Shown: positions 22,627 to 30,883, counted from the stretch's first letter. The stretch is 41,266 nt of DNA from an uncultured Ruminococcus sp. (GCA_934463425.1 CAKSJP010000020.1:1-41266), one strand, 5' to 3'. The notes: generated by a model not told the origin, from the sequence alone. A program made the numbers and translations.

Positions 22627-24327
22627 TTATTCTGTTTCAGAGAAATCGTATATATGATCGCCGCTGAGCCGCTTTTCAAATTCTGCATGGGGCAGCGGAC
22701 GGTCAAACAAAAATCCCTGTGCCATACGGCAGTTGATGCCGCGCAGGAACTCTGCCTGTTTTTGGGTTTCTACTCCCTCTGCGATCACTTCCATGTCCAG
22801 ATCGTTCACCATGTTTACGATGTTCTTGATGACGATAACATCGTTTTTCCGGTGCTTTTCCATATTGTTGAGGAAGGACTTGTCCAGTTTGATGATATCC
22901 ACATTCAGATCCTTCAGCAGGTTCAGAGAAGAATAGCCTGTGCCGAAATCATCGATCGAAGTGCTGACACCGTTCTCGTGCATGGTCTGGACAAAGCGGA
23001 ACAAGGTCTCATAGCTTTCATAGCCGGACATCTCCGTCAATTCAACCTCAATATATTTCGGTGAAATGTCATATTTTTTCAGCACTGCCAGAATCTCTTC
23101 TGCCAGGTGGGGATTTTGCAGATGCGCCTTGGAGAAGTTGACCGAAACGCGAACCGGTTCAATGCCTCTCGACAGCCAATTCTGGATATCCCGGCAAACC
23201 TGCTCCAGCACATAGAAGTCCAATTTGCAGACGCTGCCCTCCCGTTCCAGCACCGGAATAAAGCTCATAGGCGGAACCATTGCACCATCCCGGAACCATC
23301 GTACCAGTGCTTCACAGCCGCAGAGATGATTGTCTGACAGCGTTACCTTCGGCTGATAGTAGACCACAAATTCCCGGTTTTCCAACGCCTTCGGAAACAT
23401 CTGCGACACTTCTTTCTGCCGCAGCGCATTTTCCAGCATAGTATCATCAAACCAGAACCGGTCATTTTTTCCGGACATTTTTGCTGTATGCATGGCTGTG
23501 GAGGCGGCGTTGATGCCCTCGCCGGTGGTCTGTCCTGGCTGCATCTCATAGACACCGATTCTGGAACGCAGGTCAAAGATCTTGGACTCATTTTCGCCGT
23601 AGGAGACTGTCACCTGCGTACCGTCGATCTCTGCCAGCAGCATATCTATGCGTTCTTTTTTCGCCAGAAGCACGAAATTGTCGCCGCCCATCCGGGCAAA
23701 AAACTCATCACGATTCAGCTTCTGCTGTGTCAGGCGGACAAATTCCCGCAGAACCACGTCGCCCTGCCGTGCGCCGACGGCACGGTTAATGTAGTTGAAG
23801 TTCTTGATATTCAGAAATGCGCAGGCATATTCCTGGAGTTTTCCCTGTGCCATCAGTCTGCCGCCGGTCTCATTGATGCCCCGCGTATTCAGCGCACCAG
23901 TCAGAAGATCCGTTACCGCAATGCACTTCAGCAGCTGTACCAGATGCACCCGTTCCAGCATCAAAAAGATCTGCTGTGACAAAAACCGCAGCATCTCCTC
24001 CTGTATCGGCAGCCAGGTACTGCCTTTCAACGGATAATACGAAAACACTGCACCGCAGCTTTCATCCATGCGAACCGTTTTGACACACGGCGGCTCTGCA
24101 AAACCATCCACGCTCTCAAAAATCAGATAATCCTCATCTTTTCCATCGGGATACATAATCGATTTTGCCGCCTGAAAGTGCAGTACAAACTTGCCCAACG
24201 AAAATACATGTGCGATCTCCTGCGTTTTTACGCGCAAAAGCGCAGACATATCATCAACGGTATTCACTTTGGCTTTCATCAATTCAAGAATCTTTTGACA
24301 ACACTTTACTTGTGAAATCATATCCAT
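22627..24327 (-). CDS. Cyclic di-GMP phosphodiesterase (GAF-like, degenerate GGDEF, intact EAL)
   Basis: 566 residues, no membrane segment. Residues ~1-130 look like a GAF-type sensor region. Residues ~135-300 are a GGDEF domain whose active loop reads GGDNF, with the catalytic Glu replaced by Asn, so cyclase activity is unlikely. Residues ~310-560 are an EAL domain with every key residue visible: CEALVRW, VSVNFS, VELTE, DDFGTGYSSL, KLDKSF, EVIAEGVET and QGFLF. The protein should therefore hydrolyse c-di-GMP to pGpG, with the GGDEF part perhaps sensing GTP. GAGGTGAG precedes the ATG. It is monocistronic. A c-di-GMP system could bear on the pilin gene at the left end, but no direct link is visible. 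Confidence 0.9.
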   Translation of the reverse strand: MDMISQVKCCQKILELMKAKVNTVDDMSALLRVKTQEIAHVFSLGKFVLHFQAAKSIMYPDGKDEDYLIFESVDGFAEPPCVKTVRMDESCGAVFSYYPLKGSTWLPIQEEMLRFLSQQIFLMLERVHLVQLLKCIAVTDLLTGALNTRGINETGGRLMAQGKLQEYACAFLNIKNFNYINRAVGARQGDVVLREFVRLTQQKLNRDEFFARMGGDNFVLLAKKERIDMLLAEIDGTQVTVSYGENESKIFDLRSRIGVYEMQPGQTTGEGINAASTAMHTAKMSGKNDRFWFDDTMLENALRQKEVSQMFPKALENREFVVYYQPKVTLSDNHLCGCEALVRWFRDGAMVPPMSFIPVLEREGSVCKLDFYVLEQVCRDIQNWLSRGIEPVRVSVNFSKAHLQNPHLAEEILAVLKKYDISPKYIEVELTEMSGYESYETLFRFVQTMHENGVSTSIDDFGTGYSSLNLLKDLNVDIIKLDKSFLNNMEKHRKNDVIVIKNIVNMVNDLDMEVIAEGVETQKQAEFLRGINCRMAQGFLFDRPLPHAEFEKRLSGDHIYDFSETE

Positions 24328-24388
24328 ACGCTCACCTCATTATTTCTGCACTCAAATTCCGTGCTTTCCCCTGCTATTTATCATTAAA

Positions 24389-24417
24389 ACTATAACACAT
24401 TTTTCTGAAATTGTCAA
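24389..24417 (-). promoter_or_regulatory. Promoter of the GGDEF-EAL gene
   Basis: On the minus strand, TTGACA (24417-24412) and TATAGT (24394-24389) are 17 bp apart. Confidence 0.75.
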
Positions 24418-24503
24418 TCAGCAACAGAAATCAAATTTGTTTTACGCAAATGTTTGGATGATATCACGAAAACAAAAGATCGTTTTTGTTGGATATCACA
24501 AAT

Positions 24504-24532
24504 TTGACAAATGGGAAAAAATGCGGTACACT
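24504..24532 (+). promoter_or_regulatory. Promoter of the AEC permease gene
   Basis: TTGACA at 24504 and TACACT at 24527 are 17 bp apart. The start codon is some 230 nt away, so the transcript has a long leader (24540-24772) in which I see no recognised RNA family. Confidence 0.65.
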
Positions 24533-24713
24533 AGAGTGGGCGCACATAAAATCTCGTGCGGAAAATGCTTGTGCGGATTTTCGAGCAGAATTATCAAAAA
24601 TCCGCAGGCATACTTTGTGTCTGACAAGGATTTTTAACACAGTTGGCGTAAAAACCTGTCTTCACAAGCGCATACACGTATCTTTTGGGCGAATTTTGCC
24701 GAAAAGACATGCA

Positions 24714-24740
24714 TTTCATTTTTATGGGAACACGCTCTAA
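24714..24740. repeat. 27-nt sequence shared with 17396-17422
   Basis: TTTCATTTTTATG followed by GGAACACGCTCTAA is the second copy of the 27-nt sequence seen next to rex (23 of 27 identical). It lies in the long leader of the AEC permease gene, about 30 nt from the start codon. Confidence 0.4.
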
Positions 24741-24772
24741 CAAAATGAATCAATCGAACGGATGTGAAACAC

Positions 24773-25735
24773 ATGCAAGCTGTGCTGCAAAATCTCTCTT
24801 TCAGTCTGAATGCCACCATTCCTGTATTTTTGATGATGGTATTCGGCGGACTGATGAAAAAAGGAAATCTATTGGACGACCATACCACCGGAAAGCTGAA
24901 CCAGTTCGTATTCAAGGCACTGCTCCCGGCGCTGCTGTTCATGGACTTGTCCCAGGCGGATTTTCGCGCAGTGTGGGACGGAAAATTCGTCCTGTTCTGT
25001 TTCTGCGCCACATTTCTCAGCATCGGCATTGCCTTTCTCCTGTCGCTGCCGCGAAAAAGCTGGTCAGAGCGCGGCGAGATCATCCAGGCTTCCTATCGGA
25101 GCAGCGCTGCAATCTTGGGCATCGCCTTCGTCAACAACATCTACGGTCACGCCACCATGGCGGCGCTGATGATCGTGGGAACAGTACCGCTGTACAATGT
25201 GGCGGCGGTGCTCATCCTCTCCCTCACTGCGCCCCATGACGGCGAAAAGCCCAGCGCCAGAAAGCTGCTGCTGCGCACGCTCCGGGATGTGGCGACCAAC
25301 CCTATTATCCTGGGAATTCTCGCCGGAATGCTCTGGTCGGTGCTGAAGATTCCACAGCCCGTGATCCTGCAAAAGTCCGTATCCTATCTGGGCAATATGG
25401 CGACACCGCTGGCGCTGATCGCCCTGGGCGCATCGTTCCAGCTCAGGAGCGCCAAGGGCAAGCTGGGGCTGACGCTGGGCATTTCTGCGGTAAAGCTGTT
25501 CCTGTTCTGCGGTCTCTTTCTGCCGGCGGCGATCTGGCTGGGATTCCGCACGGAAAAACTTATCGCGATCCTCATTATGTTGGGCAGCGCTACGACCTGC
25601 AGCTGCTTTGTCATGGCGAAAAACATGAAACACGAGGGAACGATCACTGCCTGTGCGGTAATGATGACAACACTGCTCAGTGCGTTCTCGCTGACCATGT
25701 GGCTGTTTGTGCTGAAAAGTTTGGGGTATATTTAA
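24773..25735 (+). CDS. AEC family transporter (auxin efflux carrier / malate permease type)
   Basis: About 320 residues with two blocks of five hydrophobic segments separated by a charged loop near residue 165 (PHDGEKPSARKLLLRTLRD), the AEC architecture. Family traits visible are the N-terminal VFLMMVFGGLMKKGNLLD, the half-segment LNQFVFKALLPALLF, and the C-terminal half with LGNMATPLALIALGASF. AEC proteins are secondary carriers of organic acids such as malate or malonate, or of amino acids; this substrate is unknown. A GTG at 24764 is also in frame; the ATG at 24773 has GGA about 10 nt upstream. The gene stands alone and converges on the orphan gene at 25768. Confidence 0.85.
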   Translation: MQAVLQNLSFSLNATIPVFLMMVFGGLMKKGNLLDDHTTGKLNQFVFKALLPALLFMDLSQADFRAVWDGKFVLFCFCATFLSIGIAFLLSLPRKSWSERGEIIQASYRSSAAILGIAFVNNIYGHATMAALMIVGTVPLYNVAAVLILSLTAPHDGEKPSARKLLLRTLRDVATNPIILGILAGMLWSVLKIPQPVILQKSVSYLGNMATPLALIALGASFQLRSAKGKLGLTLGISAVKLFLFCGLFLPAAIWLGFRTEKLIAILIMLGSATTCSCFVMAKNMKHEGTITACAVMMTTLLSAFSLTMWLFVLKSLGYI

Positions 25736-25767
25736 TAGTTCCCTTCACAGCATGTTCTAAATCTTTT

Positions 25768-26346
25768 TTATTGTTTCGTTAAATCCCAGTCAGGAAGAAG
25801 ATAGTGTATTTCTTCTGATATTGTTTCATAGGAATTTTGCTCATAAAAGTCTGTGATCTGCCATTTTCCATTCTGTTTTTCTATTTTAAATTTTGTTCCC
25901 ACTTTAGGACCGCCTTGATTGTCTGTCATTATATTGCCGTTCTTGTCAACAACATCGAAGTGAATCACAACCCAAATGTATCCGGAATGAAAATTATGCA
26001 GCGTGTATGTGCGATGAATATCTATGTTTTGCATTTTATAGCCCTCTAAATATTCTTCGATTGACATTTCACGTGTAGGGGAATAATACAGCCGATAATC
26101 ATCAAAAATTTGATTCCAGTGATATTCTTCATATTTCACTTGATTTTCGTCCAGCAATAGACGTTCTTCCATGGCTAGTTCATGTTCCGACATCGCATAA
26201 TATGTATCATTCTGTACAGCATTTTCGATTTCCAAAACAACGGCATTTGTACTTTGCTGCATCATTATCCATATCGTTGTAATTCCAAACGTCAAAAGCA
26301 CGATAATAAAAATTATCACTTTACTTTTTTTGCAACATCTTCGCAT
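25768..26346 (-). CDS. A+T-rich orphan, membrane-anchored protein of unknown function
   Basis: 192 residues. After a basic start (MRRCCKKSK) there is one membrane segment (VIIFIIVLLTFGITTIWIM), then an extracellular region with an acidic helical stretch and a C-terminal half of beta strands. That half ends in KVGTKFKIEKQNGKWQITDF, a pattern like the small NTF2-like or DUF4829-type lipoprotein domains, though I cannot name the family. GAGGA lies close to the ATG. The gene is visibly richer in A+T than its neighbours, including runs of AAAATT, which suggests acquisition by transfer. It converges with the AEC permease gene and shares no operon. Confidence 0.6.
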   Translation of the reverse strand: MRRCCKKSKVIIFIIVLLTFGITTIWIMMQQSTNAVVLEIENAVQNDTYYAMSEHELAMEERLLLDENQVKYEEYHWNQIFDDYRLYYSPTREMSIEEYLEGYKMQNIDIHRTYTLHNFHSGYIWVVIHFDVVDKNGNIMTDNQGGPKVGTKFKIEKQNGKWQITDFYEQNSYETISEEIHYLLPDWDLTKQ

Positions 26347-26378
26347 TTCCTCACCATTATCCTTACCACATCAAAATC

Positions 26379-26420
26379 CAAACCGCCGGCACGCAGATTT
26401 TTCTGTACGCCGGCGGTTTG
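26379..26420 (-). terminator. Terminator of the aldolase gene
   Basis: CAAACCGCCGGC pairs with GCCGGCGGTTTG (12 bp, G+C-rich) over about 17 nt, just past the aldolase stop codon on the minus strand. The following T-run is short (GATTTTGAT). Confidence 0.75.
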
Positions 26421-26444
26421 CTCATTTATCCGATTTTCTCCGTC

Positions 26445-27431
26445 TCAGACCTCATTCTCCTGCAATTCCTGGAAGAATGTGAAATAGTCCTGACGCTTGT
26501 CATTGGTGAAAGCGATTGCCGTCCGGGGATGCTGATTCAGATAGCCGGTCAGCAGGTACTGAATGTCATAGCCCCATACCACGCCGTCATTTTTCAGCTT
26601 CTGCATTTCATCCTGGAGGAAGCGCAGCACTGGCTTGATGTCATACTTCGGGTTCTTCAAAAAGCCCAGCAGCAGCTCCATGGCGCAGTTGCCTGCACCG
26701 CGTCCCATAGCTGCCATCGTAGCATCCAGATAGCTGACGCCCATCATGGCACACTCGGTAGTGTTGGCGAATGCCAGCTGCTGATTGTTATGGGCATGGA
26801 TACCGATCTTCTTGCCGTACTTTTCGCCGGCTTCCAGATACCGCTGTGCCAGCTGACGCATCTGCAGCGGATAGAGAGAACCGTAGCTGTCTACCAGATA
26901 GATGACCTCCACACTGCTCTTGCCCAGCATTTCCAGCGCTTCTTCCAGTTCGGACTCCTGCGCCTTGGAAACCGCCATAATATTTACGGTGGTGTGATAG
27001 CCCTTCTTTGTACAGGTCTCGATCATCTCGATGGCTGCCGGAATGGTGTTGATATAGGTTGCAATGCGGACAACATCCAGGATGCTGTCCTTCTTGTCCG
27101 GCAGGTCACGCGCCACGTTGGCACGTCCCACATCTGCCATAACTGCCAGCTGCATTTTCGGGTCGAGAATGTCCCCCAGCACCTCCCGGATAGCATCCTC
27201 ATGGCAGAACTTCCACTTGCCGAACTTGGACTCCTCAAACAGCTCCGGGTCTGCCAGATAACCGATCTCCATGATGTCCACGCCGGCGCGGAGATTTGCC
27301 AGATACAGCTTGCGGACAAAATCGTCCGTAAACGCAAAGTTGTTCACCAGACCGCCGTCCCGGATGGTGGCATCCAGCACTTTTATGTCAGGACGATAAG
27401 AGATCATCGTACCTTTTATCATATCACTCAT
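26445..27431 (-). CDS. DRE-TIM metallolyase superfamily aldolase (HMG-CoA lyase-like)
   Basis: 328 residues. The signature VLDATIRDGGLVNNF carries the DRD-type metal and catalytic residues of the 4-hydroxy-2-oxovalerate aldolase / HMG-CoA lyase / isopropylmalate synthase superfamily. IYLVDSYGSL and GIHAHNNQQLAFAN give the other metal ligands (His-x-His), and GAGNCAMELLLGFL is the C-terminal part of the barrel. The exact reaction is uncertain; homologues are usually annotated only as aldolase catalytic domain proteins. GAGG lies 9 nt before the ATG at 27431, while the longer frame reaches into the promoter. It has its own promoter and terminator and is divergent from the glutamine-synthetase-like gene. 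Confidence 0.8.
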   Translation of the reverse strand: MSDMIKGTMISYRPDIKVLDATIRDGGLVNNFAFTDDFVRKLYLANLRAGVDIMEIGYLADPELFEESKFGKWKFCHEDAIREVLGDILDPKMQLAVMADVGRANVARDLPDKKDSILDVVRIATYINTIPAAIEMIETCTKKGYHTTVNIMAVSKAQESELEEALEMLGKSSVEVIYLVDSYGSLYPLQMRQLAQRYLEAGEKYGKKIGIHAHNNQQLAFANTTECAMMGVSYLDATMAAMGRGAGNCAMELLLGFLKNPKYDIKPVLRFLQDEMQKLKNDGVVWGYDIQYLLTGYLNQHPRTAIAFTNDKRQDYFTFFQELQENEV

Positions 27432-27488
27432 TACATTATTCCTCGCTTTCTGCTTTTCCGTGTTATATTTCTCAAACACGATACTTAT

Positions 27489-27517
27489 ATTATACCAAAA
27501 AATGCACCTTCCTGCAA
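27489..27517 (-). promoter_or_regulatory. Promoter of the aldolase gene
   Basis: On the minus strand, TTGCAG (27517-27512) and TATAAT (27494-27489) are 17 bp apart. Confidence 0.7.
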
Positions 27518-27661
27518 GCATTTCCGCCTTTTTTCTGCATATCCTGCATAAATCGTGATTTTCTACAATCATCTCCGGAAAAATTTAGGCATTATTTCGC
27601 GGCATCTGCAGAAAAACTGACGCAAAATCACATTTTTTTAAGAAATCCATACAAAACAGAC

Positions 27662-27690
27662 TTTACAAAATCAAAAAAAACAAGTATAAT
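27662..27690 (+). promoter_or_regulatory. Promoter of the glutamine-synthetase-like / ANTAR operon
   Basis: TTTACA at 27662 and TATAAT at 27685 are 17 bp apart, with an A-rich spacer. Confidence 0.8.
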
Positions 27691-27698
27691 AAAAAAAT

Positions 27699-27731
27699 GT
27701 TCCCATAAGAACTGTATGAGAACCGTTTTTT
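27699..27731 (+). terminator. Terminator-like hairpin in the leader of the GS-like operon
   Basis: GTTCCCATA (27699-27707) pairs with TATGAGAAC (27715-27723) at 8 of 9 positions and is followed by CG and six T residues (27726-27731). A smaller hairpin GTTC-CCATAA-GAAC (27699-27712) with a hexanucleotide loop uses the same 5' arm, so the two are mutually exclusive. This is a plausible attenuator for the ANTAR protein encoded downstream, but it starts within a few nucleotides of the predicted transcription start and lacks the A1/G4 loop bases of known ANTAR targets. Confidence 0.45.
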
Positions 27732-27752
27732 AATCCATTCAGGAGGTATGCT

Positions 27753-29036
27753 ATGTTTTTTTCTGAAACCGATCTATCCGACTTCATTGAGGAGAATGAC
27801 GTAAAATTTATTCGCATGACCTTTTGCGACACCTTTGGAAATATGAAGAACATCGCCATCATGCCGCGGGAACTGCACCACGCCATCACCGACGGCATCC
27901 CGTTCAACGCCACTGGACTGCTGGAGGCATCCCATCAGAATCTGCTTCTGAAACCGGACACCTCTACCCTCTCTATCCTGCCCTGGCGGCCTCAGTCGGG
28001 CAGAGTGGTCCGCTTTTTCTGCAAGCTCTACTGCATGGACGGCACACCCTATGAAGGCGATCTGCGCCGGAATCTCCGGGAGACCATGAAGTCCATCCAG
28101 AAGCAGGGCTATCAGTGCGAAATGGGAACGCGCTGTGAGTTCTATCTGTTTGAAACCGACATGGCAGGAAAGCCCACCCGGATCCCCTGCGACCAGGGCG
28201 GCTATCTGGATGTTGCCCCGCTGGACAAATGTGAAAATACCCGTCGTGAGATCTGCCTGTCTCTGGAGGAAATGGGTCTGAATCCCACTACATCCTGTCA
28301 CAAGCACGGGCCGGGACAAAACGAGATCGACTTTGCATGCAGCAATCCTCTGACCGCAGCCGACAATATGGCGCACTATAAAACCGTAGTAAAGACACTG
28401 GCTGCCCAGAACGGCTTTTACGCATCCTTTATGCCGAAGCCGTTTAAAGACTGCAGCGGCAGCGGTTTAAAGATCACCCTTTGCATCAAGAAGGACGACA
28501 AGAGCATTTTCGGCAACTGCCACGAAGATCTGACCCCGGAGGGACGAGCTTTTATCGCCGGTATCCTCAACCGTGTCCGGGAGTTCACCATGTTCTCCAA
28601 CCCCACCATCAACTCCTATGACCGCTTCGGTTACCGCGCAGCACCCTCCCGCATCAGCTGGTCCGATGAAAACCGAATTCCCCTGGTACAGCTGCTGTAT
28701 GCGCCGGGCAGAGACGGCTCTATTGAGTTCCGCTCCGCAGATGCGTACTGCAATCCCTATATCACCTTCCAGATGCTGCTGAGCGCAGGCATGGCAGGTA
28801 TTCAGAACGGCGAAGAGCTTTCTGACAACATGAATGCGGCAAATGAAAACTCTGCAATTCCCACCCTGCCTCACTCTCTGGAAGAATCCATTCAGCTGGC
28901 ACAGGAGAGCGAATTTGTCCGCAGCACCGTTCCGGAGGCGATCCTCCACGACTTTTCCGCTGCAATGCAGAAGGAAGTCGATGCATATCGACTGGCGAAA
29001 GACCCGGAGGCGTTTTGCTTTGAACGATATTTTTAA
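27753..29036 (+). CDS. Glutamine synthetase-like protein with substituted active site
   Basis: 427 residues, close in length and order to type I-alpha glutamine synthetase (beta-Grasp region, then catalytic domain). The GS landmarks align but the ligands do not. GPEPEF is GTRCEF (metal Glu to Arg), HHEVAPGQHE is CHKHGPGQNE (metal Glu to Lys), GSGMH is GSGLK (metal His to Lys), the flap Glu before A-P is Ala, and NRSPLIRIP is NRIPLVQLL (substrate Arg to Gln). The CEF Glu, the GQNE Glu, SIEFR and the NPTINSY segment remain. Glutamine synthesis is therefore doubtful; a regulatory pseudoenzyme or a different ligase is more likely. AGGAGG lies 6 nt before the ATG. The gene is followed by an ANTAR regulator. 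Confidence 0.85.
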   Translation: MFFSETDLSDFIEENDVKFIRMTFCDTFGNMKNIAIMPRELHHAITDGIPFNATGLLEASHQNLLLKPDTSTLSILPWRPQSGRVVRFFCKLYCMDGTPYEGDLRRNLRETMKSIQKQGYQCEMGTRCEFYLFETDMAGKPTRIPCDQGGYLDVAPLDKCENTRREICLSLEEMGLNPTTSCHKHGPGQNEIDFACSNPLTAADNMAHYKTVVKTLAAQNGFYASFMPKPFKDCSGSGLKITLCIKKDDKSIFGNCHEDLTPEGRAFIAGILNRVREFTMFSNPTINSYDRFGYRAAPSRISWSDENRIPLVQLLYAPGRDGSIEFRSADAYCNPYITFQMLLSAGMAGIQNGEELSDNMNAANENSAIPTLPHSLEESIQLAQESEFVRSTVPEAILHDFSAAMQKEVDAYRLAKDPEAFCFERYF

Positions 29037-29080
29037 GCAGCCGGCAAGCTGTAATCTGAAAAAGAGGAGGGAACGCAACG

Positions 29081-29653
29081 GTGTATTCTGAACGCACGCT
29101 GATCATTTCCGGCTCCGAAAAGGGGATAGACAGTGTCGCCGGCTTTTTAAAGTCCTGCGGATGCGGCTCTGTAACGATCGTCTCCAGCGGCAGCGAAGCT
29201 AGACGTATGATCCCCCATGATGACTATGATCTGGTTCTTATCAACACGCCGCTGAAAGACGAATTCGGGCATCAGCTTGCCGTAAAGCTGTGCGAATCCA
29301 CCTGTTCCGGCGTGATCCTGATCTGCAAAGCCGACCTGGCAGAGGAAATGGAAAACCGCACCGGAGACTATGGCGTCTGCGTGGTTTCTAAGCCCCTGAA
29401 CAAACAGGAATTGACGAAAGCGCTCCATACCGGAAGTGCCTTTCGCCATCGCCTGCTGACGCTGCAAAAGGAAAACAACAAGCTTCGGACAAAGCTGGAA
29501 GAAATGCGCTATGTCTCTCGTGCCAAATGTCTGCTTATCACAGAACAGGGCATGACAGAGGAAGCGGCGCACCGCTATATTGAAAAAAGCGCCATGGACA
29601 CCCGGCGCACCCGAAAGGAAGTGTCCCTGGAGGTCATCGCAAAATACGAATAA
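29081..29653 (+). CDS. ANTAR-domain RNA-binding antiterminator with pseudo-receiver domain
   Basis: 190 residues. The N-terminal ~115 residues have a receiver fold, but the acidic pair after strand 1 is lost (LIISGSEKG) and the phospho-acceptor position reads LVLINTP, with Asn in place of Asp. A coiled linker (LQKENNKLRTKLEE) leads to a C-terminal ANTAR domain (RAKCLLITEQGMTEEAAHRYIEKSAMDTRRTRKEV). ANTAR domains bind paired hairpins and prevent termination. A GS gene followed by an ANTAR protein is a known clostridial nitrogen-control pairing. The GTG start has AGGAGG 10 nt upstream and lies 44 nt after the GS-like stop codon, so the two are co-transcribed. Phosphorylation seems impossible, so its input must be another one, perhaps its GS-like neighbour. 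Confidence 0.9.
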   Translation: MYSERTLIISGSEKGIDSVAGFLKSCGCGSVTIVSSGSEARRMIPHDDYDLVLINTPLKDEFGHQLAVKLCESTCSGVILICKADLAEEMENRTGDYGVCVVSKPLNKQELTKALHTGSAFRHRLLTLQKENNKLRTKLEEMRYVSRAKCLLITEQGMTEEAAHRYIEKSAMDTRRTRKEVSLEVIAKYE

Positions 29654-29674
29654 GCATTGTTCTGAAAAACAAAA

Positions 29675-29713
29675 AAACCGCAGCGGAAAGTGTTCTCTTT
29701 CCGCCGCGGTTTT
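29675..29713. terminator. Bidirectional terminator between the ANTAR gene and upp
   Basis: AAACCGCAGCGGAAAG pairs with CTTTCCGCCGCGGTTT with one mismatch. T-rich ends lie on both strands (seven A residues on the left, TTTTCTATTT on the right), serving the two convergent operons. Confidence 0.9.
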
Positions 29714-29735
29714 CTATTTGCAATCTTTTGGATTC

Positions 29736-30365
29736 TTACTTCGTACCGAAGATGCGGTCGCCGGCATCTCCCAGACCCGGAACGATATAGCCCTTTTCAT
29801 CCAGACTCTCGTCCACGCCGCCGCAGTAAATGTCAACATCCGGATGTGCTGCCAGCAGGGCATCGCGTCCCTCCGGGCAAGCCAGGATGCACAGGAACTT
29901 GATGCTCTTGACACCCATTTCCTTCAGATCCTTAATAGCTGCGATCGCAGAAGTACCGGTCGCAAGCATGGCATCGACCACAATAACCTCACGCTCTGCG
30001 ATATCATCCGGCATTTTGGAATAATACTTCACCGCATCGTGTGTGCCCGGTTCACAGAAAATGCCGATATGACCGATCTTTGCTGCCGGGATGAGAGAGG
30101 TGACACCGTCTACCAGTCCCAGTCCTGCGCGCAGGATCGGAACGAAAGCCAGCTTTCTGCCGGAGATCACCTTGGTCTTTGCGATACCCTGGTGGGTCTC
30201 GATGGTGACTTCCTTCATGGGCAGATCTCTGGTTGCCTCATAGCAGATCAGCATTGCTGTCTCAGAGGTCAGCTCCCGAAATTCCTTTACACCTGTCATT
30301 TTATCCCGCATCAGTGAGATCTTGTGCTGCACCAGCGGGTGGTCTACTACATGAATCCCTGCCAT
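29736..30365 (-). CDS. upp: Uracil phosphoribosyltransferase
   Basis: 209 residues, the standard length. The PRPP-binding motif is [18 protein letters not shown] and the uracil-binding region near the C-terminus is [18 protein letters not shown]. It converts uracil and PRPP to UMP in pyrimidine salvage. AGGAGG precedes the ATG. It starts 15 nt after the rpiB stop codon, so the two form an operon that joins pentose phosphate supply (ribose 5-phosphate, the PRPP precursor) to a PRPP-using salvage enzyme. Confidence 0.97.
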   Translation of the reverse strand: MAGIHVVDHPLVQHKISLMRDKMTGVKEFRELTSETAMLICYEATRDLPMKEVTIETHQGIAKTKVISGRKLAFVPILRAGLGLVDGVTSLIPAAKIGHIGIFCEPGTHDAVKYYSKMPDDIAEREVIVVDAMLATGTSAIAAIKDLKEMGVKSIKFLCILACPEGRDALLAAHPDVDIYCGGVDESLDEKGYIVPGLGDAGDRIFGTK

Positions 30366-30380
30366 GTTCTTATCCTCCTG

Positions 30381-30821
30381 TTACCATTCTTTTTCCAGTT
30401 CAGTAATCATATTCACACGAGTCTCGTGTCTGCCGCCCTCAAAGGGAGTGTCCAGGAAAATTTCCACCAGTTCCAATGCGAGACCGCTGCCCAGTGTACG
30501 AGCACCCATGCACATTACATTGGCATCGTTGTGCAGGCGGGTGTACTTTGTGGAAAATGCATCGGCGCACAGTGATGCGCGGATGCCCCGGATCTTGTTG
30601 GCAGCGATAGACATACCGATGCCCGTGCCGCAAATCAGAATCCCCATGTCACCCGGATGAGATGCCACCGCCGTTCCGACTGCTTTCGCAATCACCGGAT
30701 AATCGGCTCTTTCGCCGTTACAGCCGCAGTCCTCCACTTCCAGCTGCCGTTCTTTCAGCAGTGCAATGACCTCCTGCTTGCGTTCATAACCGGCATGGTC
30801 ACAACCAATCCAAATCTTCAT
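30381..30821 (-). CDS. rpiB: Ribose-5-phosphate isomerase B
   Basis: 146 residues of the LacAB/RpiB family. The N-terminus has IGCDHAGYERK, the catalytic Cys and anion hole lie in GILICGTGIGMSIAANK, and the active-site His is in RLHNDANVMCMGART. It interconverts ribulose 5-phosphate and ribose 5-phosphate. The lack of a paired LacA/LacB gene and the downstream upp favour RpiB over galactose-6-phosphate isomerase. AAAGGAG lies upstream of the ATG, with a good promoter about 35 bp further up. Confidence 0.95.
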   Translation of the reverse strand: MKIWIGCDHAGYERKQEVIALLKERQLEVEDCGCNGERADYPVIAKAVGTAVASHPGDMGILICGTGIGMSIAANKIRGIRASLCADAFSTKYTRLHNDANVMCMGARTLGSGLALELVEIFLDTPFEGGRHETRVNMITELEKEW

Positions 30822-30854
30822 GTTCTTCTGACTCCTTTGTCTTGAGATATCTCT

Positions 30855-30883
30855 ATTATACCATATTTATCAGACAATTGCAA
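30855..30883 (-). promoter_or_regulatory. Promoter of rpiB-upp
   Basis: On the minus strand, TTGCAA (30883-30878) and TATAAT (30860-30855) are 17 bp apart. Confidence 0.7.

Noticed and set aside
24540..24772. T-box or other riboswitch in the AEC permease leader
   Set aside because: The leader is long, but I see neither the T-box core (TGGNACCGCG) nor a terminator, nor any other riboswitch core.
27753..29036. Housekeeping glutamine synthetase GlnA
   Set aside because: Several metal and catalytic residues are replaced, so the standard functional name would mislead. I list it as GS-like.
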